NCBI GenBank assembly: GCA_029891385.1
Contig: CM057230.1
Location: forward strand, 15,327,372-15,391,371
From: Erythroxylum novogranatense
Lineage: Eukaryota; Streptophyta; Magnoliopsida; Malpighiales; Erythroxylaceae
DNA: 64,000 nt
Reading direction: 5' to 3'
Shown here one piece after another: positions 24,902 through 37,136 of this stretch. Each line of letters starts with the position of its first letter. Positions within the stretch are counted from its first letter, which is position 1. Made by a program: the position numbers and the translations under genes. The notes beneath the pieces are model-generated. The model was not told the origin of the DNA. It searched no databases and saw only the letters and a list, made by a program, of their open reading frames with translations.

Positions 24902-25340
24902 CTCAAGGAGTAGGGGGCTTATGGTTGGGTCGGTCATGCTAGGCCTAAACTCACTTAAAATAACTCATTAATCGATTGGTCCACCCCACAAGGATTGACC
25001 TAGTTCCCATCGATTATGCTAGGCCCAGGCCCCAGTCCACGCATCCACGGCCCAGTCGCAGGTGGAAGTCTCCCATACATACGTAAAGACTTAAACCTAG
25101 CACTCATTCCATATATAAGGTATAACTTTGCCATGATACAGGTACGAGATTAGAACCCTGACTTTCTTTGTTTTACAGCAACCAAAACTCTCACAAAAGA
25201 CTAACTTGAGTGTCGGAGGGACCTGTCGGATACCAACCCCCGGCATTCCTTTTGTTATTTTGCAGGAACTCTTGTTAGAGGCAGTCAAGTTCATGGATCC
25301 AACTAGCAATATGCAGCCTCGCCAGAATCAGGCTGAACCA
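24902..25340 (+). repeat. Polypurine tract and 3' LTR of the Gypsy/Tat element
   Basis: AAGGAGTAGGGGG immediately precedes the LTR (24922-25340, 419 bp, TG...CA). The TATA-like CCATATATAAGG is retained. Compared with the 5' LTR the central part (about 24960-25070) is the most diverged. Confidence 0.9.
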
Positions 25341-25345
25341 AACTC

Positions 25346-26390
25346 TATAAAAAAAAGGTTGGTGTAAATAAAATGCTCAAAATATCATTGAAATCACTCA
25401 CTCAATAATTAATTGCATTGAACAAAAAGAATTATGATAACTCGAAAAAAATAGTTTGTAAGCTATTTATTGAGACGAGTTCTTAGCAGTAGCTCACTTC
25501 AACTACATGTTAATGCACCGCAAAAGTCGGGTAGCCAACATGCCTGTGTCATAAAATACAGTAAATATCCGATATTCAAATTTAATTATAGAAGAATCTG
25601 TTATAGTTAATTATAAAATTGTGACTATTTACTTCTTTTAGTAGGAGTTAGTTAATAAAGAAAAAGAATAAAAAGAAGACACGGTGTTTGTTATAGGATA
25701 GTAAATAGTAATTCATGCAAAAGTAAAGTTTCGAAAACAGGCTTTAGTTTAAAGTTTTGGTTGAACCTTAAGGTTTTGAATGGAATGAGATTGAGATGAA
25801 ATAGAGCGTAACGTAATAGTTTATAATGAAATGAAATGAAAATGGAAATAGAAATAGATGTAATATTAAAAAATATTAGTTGAGAAGGATGAAAGGATTT
25901 ATAATGCAATATAGTGAAATGTTGTTTAAATAAATGATTTATAATGTGATATAATGTAAATTTGTTTATCATTTTATATTCTATTATAAATTTTTAAATC
26001 GGAGGTTTTCATTTTCTTGTTTAGGATGAAATGGGATGTTATATGAAATTTAATAAATTTTATATTCTTATTAATTATTTAATAAATTTTATTATATTAA
26101 AATTATTATATTATATTTAATATATTAATATTATAACTTAGTCACAGCTTGGTATTAAAAGAATTATTGAAGGTATATTAGATAGTATGTATTTATTAGT
26201 TTATGTTTCATCATAAACCCTTCGAATCGAAGATTTCTTATTTTAACTGTTTAAGATGAAATGGAACGTAACATAAAACTCTTCGCTTCCAACCTATCTC
26301 ATTTCATTCCATTCTATTATAAAACCCTCAAACAAACGAAAAAAGCGCTACACGCTCCATCCCTTTCAACTAAACAGCCTAAATCATACA
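25346..26390. repeat. Duplicated host segment, copy 1, right part, with an element of the family at 878-1997
   Basis: This continues copy 1 after the Gypsy insertion: the CTATAAAAAAAAGGTTGGTG block here matches 32235 onward in copy 2. From about 25766 the sequence (AATGGAATGAGATTGAGATG start, ending AAACAAACGAAAAAAG and CTTTCAACTAAACAGCC) resembles the candidate TIR element at 878-1997. No ORF of note. Confidence 0.75.
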
Positions 26391-27275
26391 AATGATTTTT
26401 ATTTTCTTTTGTAATTTATTCAACTAAATATATTATTTAATTATTTAGTATATATATATATATATATTAATTTTAATAAAAAGTATTAATAATTTCATTT
26501 AATCTAATATTATATTTAATTAATTTTACTAAGAATTATGAATAATTTAGTTTTACTTAATAATTTTATTTAATTTTTTATTTAAATTAAATAAATTTAA
26601 TTTAATAAATTTAAAATATCATCAAAATATATTAATTTCTAATAAATTTTATTTAATAATTAAAATAAATTGTAATTTATAAAATTTTACATTTTTAATT
26701 CACTTAAAATTGAGCGTGTAATATATATTGAGAAATGAGTAAAATTATTAATTCAATCTTAATTAACTATTTTAAATACATAATTGATCTCTTAAATTTC
26801 AAAATATAACTTATATTGAAATATGAGTTATTTTCTTCTTACTCAATTTGATATCAAAGCACCATAAACAAGTATAAAAATATAACTTCACTTCACTTTT
26901 GATTCATTTTTATGATTGATCTTTGGATAATATATTATAAAGTTTTAATTTTTAATTTTTCTTTCAGTATTAAACTGATATTTAAAAGATTACATGACGT
27001 TTTTCCTTACATAAGTATGTATACAGTTAAATAGTCTCCCTTAGTTACATCATGGCTGTGACGTTCTATTCAACAAACGGACTGACCAAGTTTTTCTTTG
27101 TGGTCTTTGTCGGTTTGTAACTGAAGTAATTGTTAGCTGTGGGAAACATCATCCCGAGCATCTCTGCTTTCCCATTGACGAAGACTTATGACCTCATATT
27201 CACTAGAACTCGACAAATGTTGCTGACTTGTTTTCAACTTGTCCGAGTGAACCCATAGCCATGGACGCCACTGGT
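26391..27275. repeat. Duplicated host segment, copy 2, left part
   Basis: Homologous to 9925-10850 with many small differences. The CTGGT at 27271-27275 is the target-site duplication of the Copia element that splits this copy. The gene-fragment-like frame seen in copy 1 is disrupted here. Confidence 0.85.
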
Positions 27276-27447
27276 TGTTAGCTAATTATATTTTACAATT
27301 GTATATAATTAGTTAGTTGCTAATTAGTTGTTAGCCTAGTCAGTATAACAGTTATTTTTAGCCAGATAGTTAGCCTTATTCTTTTGTATAAAAACATTGT
27401 ATTGGCTGCTTTTCAATTAACGAGAAAACAGTTTCACAAATTCCACA
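27276..27447 (+). repeat. 5' LTR of Copia A
   Basis: 172 bp, TG...CA. A TATA-like GTATAAAAACATTG occurs at about 27387-27400. Confidence 0.95.
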
Positions 27448-27551
27448 TGATATCAGAGAATTAATTCTTCCGCTCTTTTTCATGGTTTCTCATTTTTTTG
27501 AGATCTCATTCTTTGTTTTTCAGCTTATGGAGTTTTCCTTTTTTTGCTTCC

Positions 27552-30500
27552 ATGGCAGATCCATTGCCTTCCAGTCCTTATTATATACATCCGAATGAAA
27601 ATCCAGCATTAGTGTTGGTTACTCCCCTCTTTCTAGTTCAAACTATCATACTTGGGTCAGAGTTATGAGGATGACGCTCTTATCCAAAAACAACACAGGT
27701 TCATTGATGGATCGATTAAAGTTCCGGCGGTTACAGATCTAATGTTTTCTTATTGGGAACGTTGCAACAACTTGGTAATTTCCTGGCTACAACAATCTAT
27801 TTCTTCTTCGATTACTAGCTCGATTTTATGGATTGATTATGCGTATGATATTTGGAATGATCTGCGTGAACGTTTTCCCCAAAGAGATCTCTATAGAATC
27901 TCTGATTTACAAGAAGAAATCTATGCTTTCACACAAAATGATAGATCTGTTACAGACTATTTCACTGAGTTGAAGGTTTTATGGGATGAGTTGACTCAGT
28001 TTCGTCCTCTCCCTGTTTGTGCTTGTATCACACCCTGTTCTTGTGGTGTTCTCACAACTGTGAAACGTTACTATGATCAAGATTATGTTATTCGATTCTT
28101 GAAAGGTCTCTCTGCTCCTTTTGCTAATGTGCGATCTCAGATTATGCTTATGGATCCCCTTCCTTCCATTAACAAAGTTTTTTCAATGGTGATTCAACAA
28201 GAAAGACATAATGTAGCTAGTTCATCCGTGTTTGTTAGCAGTACTATTAATCGTTCTGCTTCTCCTAAGAAATATTATTCTTCTTCTAGCTCTAGATCTG
28301 GATCTGGTTCTTCTCGATTTGGTTCTGTTGATACAAGAAAATGCACTTTCTGTGGTCGTGAGAGACACACAATTGAGACATGTTTTGAAAAGAATGGATA
28401 TCCAAATGGTTATAAACCAAGAGGAAAATATTCACAGGCTCATAATATTTTTGTGGATGATGTTGATGATTCCACTCCTACTGAATCTATTGATGTTACG
28501 CCAGTTGCTAAATCAAGTAATTCAAGTATTGCTTTGACTCAAGATTAGTATAATCAGCTCATTGCCTTGCTCCAAACTTCTCAACCGTCTTCTTCCACTT
28601 CCTCACCTCACATTTCAAACCAAGTAATGACCAATACACAACCTTCTACATCTACAGGTAACTCTATTTCACCTTTTACTCCTACTTTCTGGATTATTGA
28701 CACTGGTGCTACTGATCATATTACAAATTCATTATCTTTTTATGCTGCATATAAACAAATTACCCCTGTTAGAGTTACTTTACCTGATGGTACAAAGGTT
28801 TTAGCAAGTTTTTCAGGCACTATTTTCTTTAGCCAAGATCTTTATCTCACTGATGTTCTCTACATACCTGGTTTTGCTTTTAACCTTTTATCTGTCACTC
28901 GGCTTACATCTTGTTTATCTTGTTTCCTTAATTTTCACCTCACTACTTACTCTATACATGCTTTACCATCGAGGAAGATGATTGGTACAGCTAAAGTATT
29001 CCATGGTCTATACATCCTGGATCTTCCTCCCAAGTCCTTTTCTTTTTCTGCTACAATTGCAACTACACCAACTCTCAATCTTTGGCATCATAGACTCGGT
29101 TATGTTCCTGATAGGCTCAAACTTTTCAAGCATTATATACCATATTTATCTTTTTTCAGCAATTCAGCTTGTGATACATGTCATTTTGCAAAACAAAAGA
29201 AGTTATCTTTTCCTACAAGTTTTACACAGTCCAATAAGATTTTTGAACTTGTTCATGTTGACATTTGGGGACCAAATTCCATTGTTTCTATTCATGATCA
29301 TAGATATTTTTTAACCATTGTTGATGATTATAGTCGATATACTTGGATTATTTTGATGAAACAAAAATCAAAAGCTCGAACTCATGTTCATAACTTTTTC
29401 TCCCTTGTTGAAACTCAATTTGAAACCAAAATCAAAATTCTTTGAACAGATAATGGTTCTGAATTTGATACACCACAATTTTATGCCCAAAAAGGAACCA
29501 TTCATCAAACATCTTGTGTTGAAACCCCTGAGCAAAATGGGCTTGTTGAATGCAAACATCAGCATATATTGAATGTTGCTCGAGCATTGCTTTTTCAATC
29601 TTCTACACCTAAATATTTTTGGGGTTATGCAGTTTTGCATGCTGTTCATCTTATAAACAGAACACCAACACCACTTTTAAACAATACCACTCCCTTTGAA
29701 ATCCTTCATTCTACTAAACCAGATTTTTCTAACCTCAAAGTTTTTGGATGCCTTGTTTTTGCTTCCACTCTTCTAGCAAACCGACACAAATTTGATCCTC
29801 GTTCTTGTAAATGTGTTTTTCTCGGTTACAAACCAAATGTCAAGGGTTATATTTTATATGACACATCCACTAAGGCAATTTTTGTTTCCAGAAATGTTTC
29901 CTTCCATGAAATCTTTAATCCTTTTTCAAAACTATCCTCTACCACTCCCACTACTCTTCCACACATATTTGAGCCTACTATCACATATGATTCACCAGAC
30001 CCCTCTCCTGAGCCTTCCCCTACATCATCACTGCCACTAAATCCTTCCACATCATCTTCTGCGCCTCTTCCTACCTTCACTAGACCTCTTCGCAACCGAC
30101 AACCACCTGGTTACCTTAAAGATTATGATTGTTCAACTGCTGTTACCAATCATCTTCTAGGTACTTCTTCACATTCACTTTCTTCTGTTTTTACTTATAA
30201 TAATTTATCACCTTCCCATTTGCATTACACCCTTGCTATATCTGCCACTCATGAACCCAAGACATACACTCAAGCCATTAAACATGCTCACTGGAAAGAG
30301 GTAATGAATGCTGAAATACTGGCTCTTGAGCAAAATCATACTTGGATTATTACTGATTTACCAGCTGGTAAGACACCAATAGGTTGTAAGTGGGTTTTTC
30401 GAGTGAAGCATAAGGCAGATGGCTCAATAGAAAGGTACAAAGCTCGTTTGGTCGCCAAGGGATACACACAAACAGAGGGAGTTGACTACTTCGATAGTTT

Positions 30501-31791
30501 TTTTCCTGTGTGTAAGATGACAACAGTTCGTTTATTACTTGCCATAGCTGCTACTAATAATTGGCATCTTCAACAACTTGATGTCAATAACACCTTTCTT
30601 CATGGTGATTTGAATGAAGAGGTTTACATGCTAATGCCTCCTGGTTTCGATACTAAAGACAAAACCAAAGTCTGAAAACTTCAGAAATCTCTATATGGCC
30701 TTAAACAAGTCAGTAGACAATGGTTTTCGAAATTGACATCAGCTTTACTTTCTTTGGGTTACAATCAATCTTCCTCTGATTACTCCTTGTTTGTTCACAA
30801 GAAAGATGCTTCACTCACGTTTCTTCTGGTCTATGTTGATGATGTGCTCTTGACTATAAATGATCTTGATGAGATAGATAAAGTCAAAGCTTTCTTAGAC
30901 ACAAGCTTTAAGATTAAAGATCTGGGTGTTTTAAAGTATTTTTTGGGCCTTGAAGTTGCACGATCAGCTGCTGGTATTCACTTGTATCAATGAAAATACA
31001 CTCTTAATCTCTTACATGATTTTGGTTTTGTGGATTGCAAGCCTGTTAAAACACCTCTGGTTGCAAAATCTACATACAAGCTTCGAGATGATGATGCTTT
31101 GCTCCCAGATTCTACTGAATACATAAAACTTGTTGGCAGGCTGTTATATCTCACTTCCACTCGTTCAGACATTCCTTTTGCAGTCCAACAACTCAGCCAA
31201 TATCTTGACAAGCCAACATTCTCTCATTTACAAGCTGCTCATCGAGTCCTTCGTTATTTGAAGAGTTGTCCTAGTCTTGGTATTTTCTATTATGCTTCTT
31301 CTTCATCAACACTTGAGCTTTTCGTTGATGTTGATTGGGCTGGTTGTCCTGATTCTCGAAGATCAGTGACTAGCTTTTGCATTTTCTATGGTGATTGCTT
31401 AGTCAATTGGAAAGCAAAGAAGTAGACCACAGTTTCAAGATCTTCCTCTGAAGCAGAATACATAGCCTTAGCTTCAACGGCTTGTGAGGTCCAATGGTTG
31501 CATTATCTTTTGAATGATCTTCATCATCCTGGTACAACACCCACTGCTCTACATTGTGACAACAATTCAGCTCTCTACATAGCTGCCAATCCTATCTTTC
31601 ATGAACGCACAAAACAAATTGAAATAGATTGTCATCTAACTCGAGAGAAAGTTGCTGCAGGAGTGATATACCTTTTGCCGTGTTCTTCTACATCTCAGTT
31701 GGCTAATGTCTTCACCAAACCCTTAGCAGTAAAACCTTTCGAAATCAACATTGGCAAGTTTGGATTGTTGAACATCCACCATCCAACTTGA
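27552..31791 (+). pseudogene. Copia A gag-pol polyprotein
   Basis: Starts MADPLPSSPYYIHPNENPAL. One or two 1-nt frameshifts at about 27625-27695 break the gag start. From 27652 a single frame runs to 31791 with only five stops. Order: gag domain; zinc knuckle CTFCGRERHTIETC; protease WIIDTGATDHIT; integrase with LWHHRLGYV, HVDIWGPN and [10 protein letters not shown] with [11 protein letters not shown], a [12 protein letters not shown] block and intact YVDD (30832-30843); RNase H with DVDWAGC and SRSSSEAEY, ending HVFTKPLA-like. Stops: TAG 28546, TGA 29443, TGA 30673, TGA 30991, TAG 31423. It would encode all functions for retrotransposition if intact. It is now dead. Confidence 0.95.
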
Positions 31792-31798
31792 GGGGGGC

Positions 31799-31970
31799 TG
31801 TTAGCTAATTATATTTTACAATTGTATATAATTAATTAGTTGCTAATTAGTTGTTAGCCTACTTAGCTTAGCAGTTATTTTTAGCCAGATAGTTAGCCTT
31901 ATTCTTTTGTATAAAAACATTGTATTGGCTGCTTTTCAATTAATGAGAAAACAGTTTCACAAATTCCACA
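31799..31970 (+). repeat. 3' LTR of Copia A
   Basis: 172 bp, same ends as the 5' LTR. The differences cluster at about 31860-31875. Confidence 0.95.
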
Positions 31971-31975
31971 CTGGT

Positions 31976-33020
31976 CACACTCGAACTCGCACACTGGTAG
32001 ATTTCCAAAGTCATTATTGTTAACATTAGTTTGGGAAAACTTAACATTTAGGCATTGAATTATAATTATATTTTTTAATTCCATGTATATAGTTTAAACG
32101 TTCTAATTTCATACCTTCTTTGTTAGTTTATTTTATTCTTGTTTTTTTAAGAAAATGAAATTTACACGTGTTTAAACTTATTTAGAAAGCAATTTTGAAG
32201 GTCAAATGATTTGGACTTAACGTTTAACACTTTCAACTCTATAAAAAAAAGGTTGGTGTAAATAAAATGCTCAAAATATCATTGAAATCACTCACTCAAT
32301 AATTAATTGCATTGAACAAAAAGAATTATGATAACTCAAAAAAAAATAAAATTGGTAAGCTATTAATTGAGATGAGTTCTTAGTCAGTAGCTCACTTCAA
32401 CTAACAAGTCCGGTAGCCAACCATGCCTGTCATAAAATACAGTAAATATCTGATATTCAAATTTAATTATAGAAGAATCTGTTATAGTTAATTATAAAAT
32501 TGTGGCTATTTACTTCTTTTAGTAGGAGTTAGTTAATAAAGAAAAAGAATAAAAGGAAGACACGGTGTTTGTTATAGGATAGTAAATAGTAATTCATGCA
32601 AAAGCATTCTTTTCTAATAGTTTCGAAAACGGGCTTTAGTTTAAAGTTTTGGTTGAACCTCAAGGTTTTGAATGGAATGAGATTGAGATGAAATAGAACA
32701 TAATGTAATAGTTTATAATGAAATGAAATGGAAATAGAAATAGAAATAGATGTAATATTTAAAAAATATTAGTTGAAAAGGATGGAAGGATTTATAGTGA
32801 AATTTTGTTTAAATAAATGATTTATAATGTGATATAATGTAAATTTGTTTATCATTTTATATTCTATTATAAATTCTTTAAATTGAAGGTTTTTATTTTT
32901 ACTGCTTACGATGAAATGAGATGTAATATGAAATCTTCTTTTTCCTCTCATTTTAACATAAACTCTTCTCCCAAATGATAGAATAATATTATATTTCATT
33001 CTATTTCTTTAACAAACCCT
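31976..33020. repeat. Duplicated host segment, copy 2, right part
   Basis: Continues copy 2 after the Copia insertion: first the part matching 10835-11097, then from about 32235 the part matching 25346-26000. The right end is shorter than in copy 1. No gene is seen. Confidence 0.8.
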
Positions 33021-34560
33021 AACTAAACATAGCTTAAGCCTAGAAGGCGTTTATTTTAACGGATAAAGTAAATTTTTGTAAATTTTAATTTAATGTTAAA
33101 TTTTAAAATTTGTAATTAATTAATTAATTTTAAAACGTTAATAACTCAATTTAAAATATTATTAATATTTTATTAATTTGATTAATAAAATTATCTTGAA
33201 TCATGGTAGACACTCACGACAAAAATTAATAAATACTCGTTGCCTAACCGAATAGTCCATATCGTTTAATCCATGCCTATATATTTGCGAAAAGGACTTA
33301 TCAAAGTAGATAGAGTCCCAAAGTCTCTCGAGTATCCTTAGGCGTGGACAAGGACAGGCTTGTAGTTGAGTTGGAACAATCAAAGGAAGGTATAGTACAA
33401 GTTTTTCCCAACCTCGTGGGTAATACAACAGCAGACTTACAGTGACAGACCTTAATGATTCTTTTCAGCTCTTTCAGTTCATTTACACAATTCTCTACTC
33501 AATCAAATCATCCTTATCCGGAAGAAAATCATTTGGCTCTATGAGTTAAAGCAAGCACTATTAAATTTTGTTTATAAATTTATAAATTTTTTTAATGTGC
33601 CCTTCTTATTATATTTTCTTTTGGCAATGCACTGAAGTTTTCTATAGCTCGTAAACGCATATCTGCACTTAAAATTTCAGCTTTAGGTATTCCATAGAAA
33701 AGAGATTGATTTTCATTGTGCTCTACTCTTTTCTATACGCCTAAACATGCTTCTTTTATGATCGATAACAAATAGATTGCACTATATGTACATATCTATA
33801 TATGCTTATATGGATTTTGGGTATGTTTATTGATGGGGAGTATTGTGGCTTGATCCTGAATTTTTTTTAGATAACTGAGAGTGCGAGTTCAATTAGTTAT
33901 ATATCTTATAAATAGCATCGGGAACACACACCAAAGTAATAATAACAAACAAACACTTGCTAGAAGCATAGTTTATGGAAGCTAGAACACATAAATTATG
34001 TAATGAGTATTTACTATTTAGTATTTACGATATTGGGTATTTATGATATTGGTTAGTTTATTTTATACCTCTTCCTTTGAAAGCTTGTAAGGAATGGTTC
34101 TTTAGTCACGTTCTTCGCCGTTGGCATTACTTCTCATTTTCATCGTCTGTGGGTCTTATAAACCCACCAGCTTTCGTTTGATCCAACTTTGGCCCACCGT
34201 CATGTTCATGAACAAGTAAACTTTGGTGAATCTCACCATATTATGATTTTCACAAGAAGAGTAAATCAAAATTATCATAAATAATTATTTAAAAAATGTA
34301 ACTCAAAATTATCAGAAATGATTATTTAGAAAATTGATTCAAAATCTTTTTTATAGGTTTATGGAATCTTTCATATCTTTTCATCTTTTTATTATGAGAT
34401 TGTGATATCTTTATAAAATTCTAAGTAACTTATAAGTTGGGTTAGGGCAACGCAAAATTGAGCCCATCTCAACAACTTCTACTTGAGTTTGGTTTTGACT
34501 TGAGGCCCAATAGGACTTGAGACAACCGAGCTCAAGTTCAACTAGATATAGGCAGCTTGA

Positions 34561-34814
34561 AGTTGATCTTATATGATTCTTTTTTAATTTAAAAATAGAA
34601 TAGTGTCATTTTTAACAAATCAATGTCGTTTTCTTATAATTATCAGATAAAATGACATTTTTTTAATTATCAAGTCTCAAGTTAGGAAGTTGATCTTATA
34701 TGATTCTTTTTTAATTTAAAAATAGAATAGTGTCATTTTTAGCAAATCAATGTCGTTTTCTTATAATTATAAGATAAAATGACATTTTTTTAATTATCAA
34801 GTCTCAAGTTAGGT
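34561..34814. repeat. 127-bp tandem duplication
   Basis: AGTTGATCTTATATGATTCT starts at 34561 and again at 34688. The two copies are nearly identical over the full 127 bp, ending CAAGTCTCAAGTTAGG. Confidence 0.92.
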
Positions 34815-35917
34815 TGAGTGTGGGCAATTTAAATTCGATCCAAAACTCAATTGTTAAAAAATTAGGCCCAAGGTAGAGCCCTAGGTTCAACTTGCCAAGC
34901 ATGTACATAAGATGAGCATTACAATTTTATAACAAAATGAAAGGAAAGATTATAAGTCTTTAAAAGATATTAATAATCAACTTTCTATTTAGTTCTTTTT
35001 AAATATTTGATTCTCTTGAACGTGCATGGAAATTCTAGTTAGACTTATTGAAATTGGATCGTTAAAAATAGTATCATAACAAACTTTTACTAGCACAATA
35101 TTGGGTGACCACCATCAAAATAATTCATTATAAGTTTAGTTGTTATTCTTATTTGATTTATTTAGAAAATATTTATGAATATTGATGATTAAATTAATTT
35201 TAGTTTTTTACTTAATACTTAATGTATAATTTGGACAAATAATTAACTTAGAAGTGAATTGTTTTAATTATTTCAATGTTCAACAAAAAAGAAAAATTTG
35301 TTGAATAAGTGAACATTAAAGAAATTCATTTTGCTAACTTCATATTAAGTAAAAAGTTGACATTAAAGAATGGTGTTAGTAGTCATTTAACAATGATCTA
35401 ATTGAATAATTAAAAGTAATTATAACAAGGTATTTACTCTTATACTAAAAATTATGTAGCTTTTGAAACAATCTTCTGATGACTTCATTGTTAATGTAAA
35501 GTTAGTGTTTTGTTTTTCTATTAATAAGGGTATAAAACGTTAGAAAGTTGAGACATCTTCTTTCTCATGTATAATTATATTATCTATTAGGTTGAATTTT
35601 GCGGATTAAGTTAAAGTATGAAGAAACATAGATTAAATTGAATTGATTTATGACTTGATATAAATAGTTAATTGCCTAATCATTTAGGGAATTTTGTAAT
35701 TGAATGAATGATAGAAAATCTTGATTGATGCGGTTGACATATTTTCCTAGAGTTACCATCTATTTAAGCTAAAAGTGATCATATTGATTTGCTTAAAGGC
35801 AAATAAATGCTTAAGTGTGAAGGAATTTGATGAGAAATAATGAGGTTATGTTTTTAGCATAAATTTAAGAACATTTTGCTTGTTCATTTTTTGGATAATT
35901 TGTATATAATTCAAAAT

Positions 35918-36008
35918 TCATATATACATACATACATATATATATATATACATACTTACATACATATATATATATATATATATACATACATATATATATA
36001 TACATATA
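35918..36008. repeat. TA/CATA microsatellite
   Basis: Mixed ATATAT and CATACATA runs. Simple sequence only. Confidence 0.85.
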
Positions 36009-36803
36009 GGCCCTATTTTAGATCCTAGAAAAGTTGGAGTAAGGTTAGAGAAGTTTTAACATGAATTTAGATTAATACGAATTGAACATAAACATATATT
36101 CGGAATAAGGGTTAAACATAACCTCTTTTTCTGTCCAATGTTAGTCCTGTTCATCATGGCTCTTGGAGAGCTTGCCATATATAGGCATGACACTAAAGCC
36201 CAGTCTCAATCCCGCCAGTTAGAAGTTAATGAGCTCAACATCCTTTGTTCGAACTTCAGACTAAGTTCGAGTCAAGCTCAATCTTGAACTTTTAGGCTTG
36301 ATATAACTTTATTTAAAATTATTTTTTATTTTAAAATTAAACTAACCTAACCTATTGCCACGCCAGTCACAAAACAGGAACACAACCCAAATATGGATAT
36401 GTGTTCATGCTCTTCATACCTGTGTTCCTAAGATGAACTCTTTTATACTCGACAAAAGAGCTACTAAAATAACATGGGGGCAACACGAACTTGTGTTAGA
36501 GACCCGTGTTGGCAAAAGTTTTATGTAAAGAAAGGTTATAAGAAATATGGGACAAATATAAAACTGTGCTTCACTCGTATTGGTCATGTTTGTTGATCGA
36601 ACAAAGTTGTCTTTGTGAAGTAATTGACCAACACGAGACTAATATGGACTTATCTTAGTCAAAAAAATTTATCTTCTTCAGGTTAAAAGGAGAGATACAT
36701 GTTGCATAAAAGGAGAGCAATAAGAAGAGACCGAAGAGGAGTAATTAAGAGTCAAATTAGATGTCCAGGATTTCATTCGACGGAACAGACAGAGAATTGA
36801 GTA

Positions 36804-37093
36804 TGTTAGAAAAACCCAAGTAGACACTGAATGGGCTTCACTTGATACAACAACAGGCCCAATTTTATTTTTGTCCTTTCCCCTTTTTTGTCCCTGTACA
36901 TATGTATTTTTTGTCTCTGCATATAGTGTGCATACGGGTACCATAGCATAGCAAACAAATCGTGTTAGTGTCAGCTTGATTCTAGGACAACCAGCCAATA
37001 GCAATAGGAGAACAATTGTATATATTCAGTCTGAATGTTCATTACACAGTATGAAAGAAATATCTTTTTTCACCTACTTCCTATTTTCCTTTA
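36804..37093 (+). repeat. 5' LTR of Copia B
   Basis: About 290 bp. Shared landmarks with the 3' copy include GCATACGGGTACCATAGCA and AGCCAATAGCAATAGGAGAA. Confidence 0.85.
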
Positions 37094-37136
37094 TGATATC
37101 AGAGTCAACCTACTGATTCACCAACCCTAACCAAAT

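Larger units (their letters stand above)
11098..25340 (+). mobile_element. Ty3/Gypsy LTR retrotransposon of Tat/Retand type, full length but decayed
   Basis: The element begins TGGTTGGG and ends CTGAACCA. It is flanked by AATTC (11093-11097) and AACTC (25341-25345), a 5-bp target-site duplication with one mismatch. Both LTRs are 419 bp. Internal order is LTR, primer site, gag, protease, RT, RNase H, a second RNase H-like domain, integrase, 56-bp tandem array, antisense ORF, polypurine tract, LTR. The additional RNase H and the antisense ORF between pol and the 3' LTR are known marks of the Tat lineage. The LTRs differ at many positions (roughly one in eight to ten by eye), so it is an old insertion. 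It is interrupted by a 3765-bp insertion in the tandem array. Confidence 0.92.
27276..31970 (+). mobile_element. Ty1/Copia LTR retrotransposon, full length (Copia A)
   Basis: TGTTAGC...TTCCACA element with two 172-bp LTRs (27276-27447 and 31799-31970). It is flanked by perfect CTGGT duplications (27271-27275 and 31971-31975). A primer-site-like TGATATCAGAG follows the 5' LTR, compared with the usual Copia TGGTATCAGAG. A polypurine tract (GAGGGGGGC) precedes the 3' LTR. By eye the LTRs differ at about 7 positions, so it is younger than the Gypsy element. The coding frame is nearly continuous but carries stops. Confidence 0.96.
33021..36803. other. Intergenic DNA, no gene seen
   Basis: AT-rich DNA without a supported gene. 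A minus-strand ORF of 75 codons at 33201-33428 is not recognised. The stretch holds a 127-bp tandem duplication (34561-34814) and a TA/CATA microsatellite (about 35918-36008). Confidence 0.5.

Noticed and set aside
33201..33428. 75-codon minus-strand ORF as a gene
   Set aside because: No recognisable motif, no splice or promoter context; kept only as an unrecognised ORF in the intergenic note.
35918..36008. TA-rich tract as an origin or matrix-attachment site
   Set aside because: Simple dinucleotide repeat with no other supporting signal.
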